From: Mucilaginibacter sp.
Lineage (GTDB): Bacteria > Bacteroidota > Bacteroidia > Sphingobacteriales > Sphingobacteriaceae
NCBI GenBank assembly: GCA_025934475.1
Contig: JAICXZ010000193.1
Span: 1-6,512, forward strand
Length of the DNA stretch: 6,512 nucleotides
Direction: 5' to 3'
Part shown: positions 5,138 to 6,512 of the stretch, piece by piece
How the letters are laid out: every line of letters begins with the position of its first letter
Numbering within the stretch: position 1 is the first letter of the stretch
The notes under the pieces: generated by a model
What the model was told of the DNA's origin: nothing
Seen by the model: the letters and a program-made list of their open reading frames with translations, nothing else
Database searches by the model: none
Position numbers and translations under genes: made by a program

Positions 5138-6512
5138 ATGATTGCTATTAATAATCTTACGTACGAGATAGGTGCAAGGGCTCTTTATGATGAAGCCGAT
5201 TGGCATATAAAACCGGGTGAAAAAATTGGCCTTATTGGCGCGAACGGAACAGGCAAAACTACGCTGCTCAAAATGATCGTTGGCGAACTGAGGCCAACAT
5301 CAGGTACCATATCCAAATCAAAGGACCTGACCATGGGCTACCTGAACCAGGACCTGCTCTCCTACTCGTCCGAAAAAAATATTCTGCATGTGGCAATGGA
5401 GGCTTTCCAGCGTCAAAACCAGTTGCACGACGAAATAGAGAGCCTGCTTAAGAAACTCGAAACAGATTATAGCGAAGACCTGCTTCATAAACTAAGCGAC
5501 AAACAGCACGAGTTTGAACTGTTGGATGGCTACAACATCGAATACAAGGCGCATGAAATTTTAGCTGGTCTTGGCTTTAGCGAAGCTGATACACACCGCA
5601 AACTGAGCGAATTTTCGGGCGGGTGGCGGATGCGCGTAATGCTGGCAAAGATACTCCTGCAAGCTCCCGATATCCTATTACTTGATGAGCCTACCAACCA
5701 CCTGGACTTACCGTCGATCCAATGGCTGGAAGATTATCTAAAGGCTTTTGAAGGCGCCGTAATCATCGTATCGAACGACCGCTGGTTCCTCGACAAGGTG
5801 ATCAACCGAACGGTTGAATCACGCAAAGGCAAGCTGACGGTTTATGCCGGCAACTATACATTCTACCTCGAAGAAAAAGCCCTGCGCGAAGAGATTCAAC
5901 GTGGTGAGTTTAAGAACCAGCAGGCCAAGATCAAACAGGAAGAACGCCTGATCGAGCGTTTCCGTGCCAAAGCGTCCAAAGCTAAAATGGCGCAATCGCG
6001 TATCAAAGCGCTGGACAAGCTGGAGCGGGTTGATGATGTGGATGACGATAATCCGACAGTAAATTTCAGATTCAAGTTTTCGCGGCCGTCCGGCAGGCAC
6101 GTGGTGACTATCGAAGACCTGCACAAAAGTTACCCGGGGCTCGAAATTTTGAACCACGCCAATGCCATCATCGAGAAGGGCGATAAAATTGCCTTAATCG
6201 GTGCTAATGGTCGCGGTAAATCGACCTTGTTGAGACTGATCGCCGGTACTGATAAAAACTTCACGGGCAAATGTGAAACAGGTTATAATGTTACTAAAAC
6301 CTTCTTTGCGCAGCACCAATTGGAGTCGCTTCATCTCGATAATGAGATATTGCAGGAACTGGTTTCATTCGCGCCAAAACATACCGAGACAGAATTACGA
6401 TCAATACTAGGCTGCTTCCTGTTTACCGGCGACGATGTTTTCAAAAAGATCAAAGTATTATCGGGTGGTGAGAAATCGCGTGTTGCCTTAGCCAAAGCTT
6501 TGACAGCTGACG
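5138..6512 (+). CDS. ABC-F family ATPase (translation-associated), 3' end cut by window
   Basis: 458 residues are visible before the edge; family members of this type usually run past 530. Two ATP-binding cassettes lie in one chain with no membrane segment, the mark of ABC-F proteins, which bind the ribosomal E site rather than transport. Cassette 1 has Walker A GANGTGKT (34-41), signature FSGGW (159-163) and Walker B ILLLDEPTNHLD (179-190, catalytic E184). Cassette 2 has Walker A GANGRGKS (355-362) and signature LSGGE (441-445); its Walker B lies beyond the window. The charged linker at ~245-305 (rich in Lys, Arg, Glu, with RFRAKASKAKMAQSRIK at 274-290) is the P-site-tRNA interaction region. 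The usual switch His of cassette 1 (SHDR) is Asn here (SNDR, N213). It could be an Uup/EttA-like housekeeping factor; a resistance role is not indicated. The start at ATG 5138 fits the family N-terminus (MIAINNLTYE). Confidence 0.94.
   Translation, partial: MIAINNLTYEIGARALYDEADWHIKPGEKIGLIGANGTGKTTLLKMIVGELRPTSGTISKSKDLTMGYLNQDLLSYSSEKNILHVAMEAFQRQNQLHDEIESLLKKLETDYSEDLLHKLSDKQHEFELLDGYNIEYKAHEILAGLGFSEADTHRKLSEFSGGWRMRVMLAKILLQAPDILLLDEPTNHLDLPSIQWLEDYLKAFEGAVIIVSNDRWFLDKVINRTVESRKGKLTVYAGNYTFYLEEKALREEIQRGEFKNQQAKIKQEERLIERFRAKASKAKMAQSRIKALDKLERVDDVDDDNPTVNFRFKFSRPSGRHVVTIEDLHKSYPGLEILNHANAIIEKGDKIALIGANGRGKSTLLRLIAGTDKNFTGKCETGYNVTKTFFAQHQLESLHLDNEILQELVSFAPKHTETELRSILGCFLFTGDDVFKKIKVLSGGEKSRVALAKALTAD

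Noticed and set aside
5819..6157. Minus-strand frames opposite the ABC-F linker
   Set aside because: Antisense to the Lys/Glu-rich linker, whose codon bias readily opens the reverse frames; no supporting features.
1..6512. A novel multi-gene system spanning the window
   Set aside because: The recognised genes are separate housekeeping functions in mixed orientations with their own signals; nothing in spacing, co-orientation or domain content suggests a joint system.

Overview
The window looks like ordinary chromosome from a member of the Bacteroidota, most likely the Sphingobacteriaceae (Pedobacter/Mucilaginibacter type). The signs are a TamA-like barrel protein carrying its own lipobox (the Bacteroidota TamL type), promoters matching the Bacteroidota consensus (TTG, about 19 bp, then TAnnTTTG) in place of sigma70 boxes, start codons without Shine-Dalgarno sequences, and intergenic spaces filled with short inverted repeats. 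Genus placement is inferred from general impression only.

Layout, left to right. (a) 3-320, plus strand: C-terminal end of an unrecognised two-helix membrane protein. (b) 321-430: inverted arrays of a ~9-bp unit at a convergent junction. (c) 424-2781, minus strand: a TamL-like outer-membrane assembly lipoprotein with a TTG start. (d) 2772-3521, plus strand: a TrmH/SpoU-family RNA 2'-O-methyltransferase, divergent from tamL and overlapping its 5' end by 10 bp. (e) 3523-3843, plus strand: a strong promoter, tRNA-Cys(GCA) and a 57-codon basic protein, probably one transcript. (f) 3854-3964: a pair of REP-like hairpins carrying the GTAG signature, then an intrinsic terminator whose stem runs into the end of the opposing gene. 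(g) 3944-4981, minus strand: pyrD, class 2 dihydroorotate dehydrogenase. (h) 4982-5137: a divergent intergenic region with inverted arrays of a 7-bp unit and a perfect TAnnTTTG box. (i) 5138-6512, plus strand: an ABC-F ATPase running off the window end.

The genes are housekeeping functions (outer-membrane biogenesis, RNA modification, translation, pyrimidine synthesis) and do not form one pathway. Most are single transcription units; only tRNA-Cys and the small basic protein look co-transcribed.

I found no defence, mobile or biosynthetic system. The most interesting features are the three different families of intergenic palindromic or inverted-array repeats within 6.5 kb, the head-to-head tamL/methyltransferase overlap, the small protein linked to tRNA-Cys, and an Asn in place of the switch His in the first ATPase domain of the ABC-F protein.
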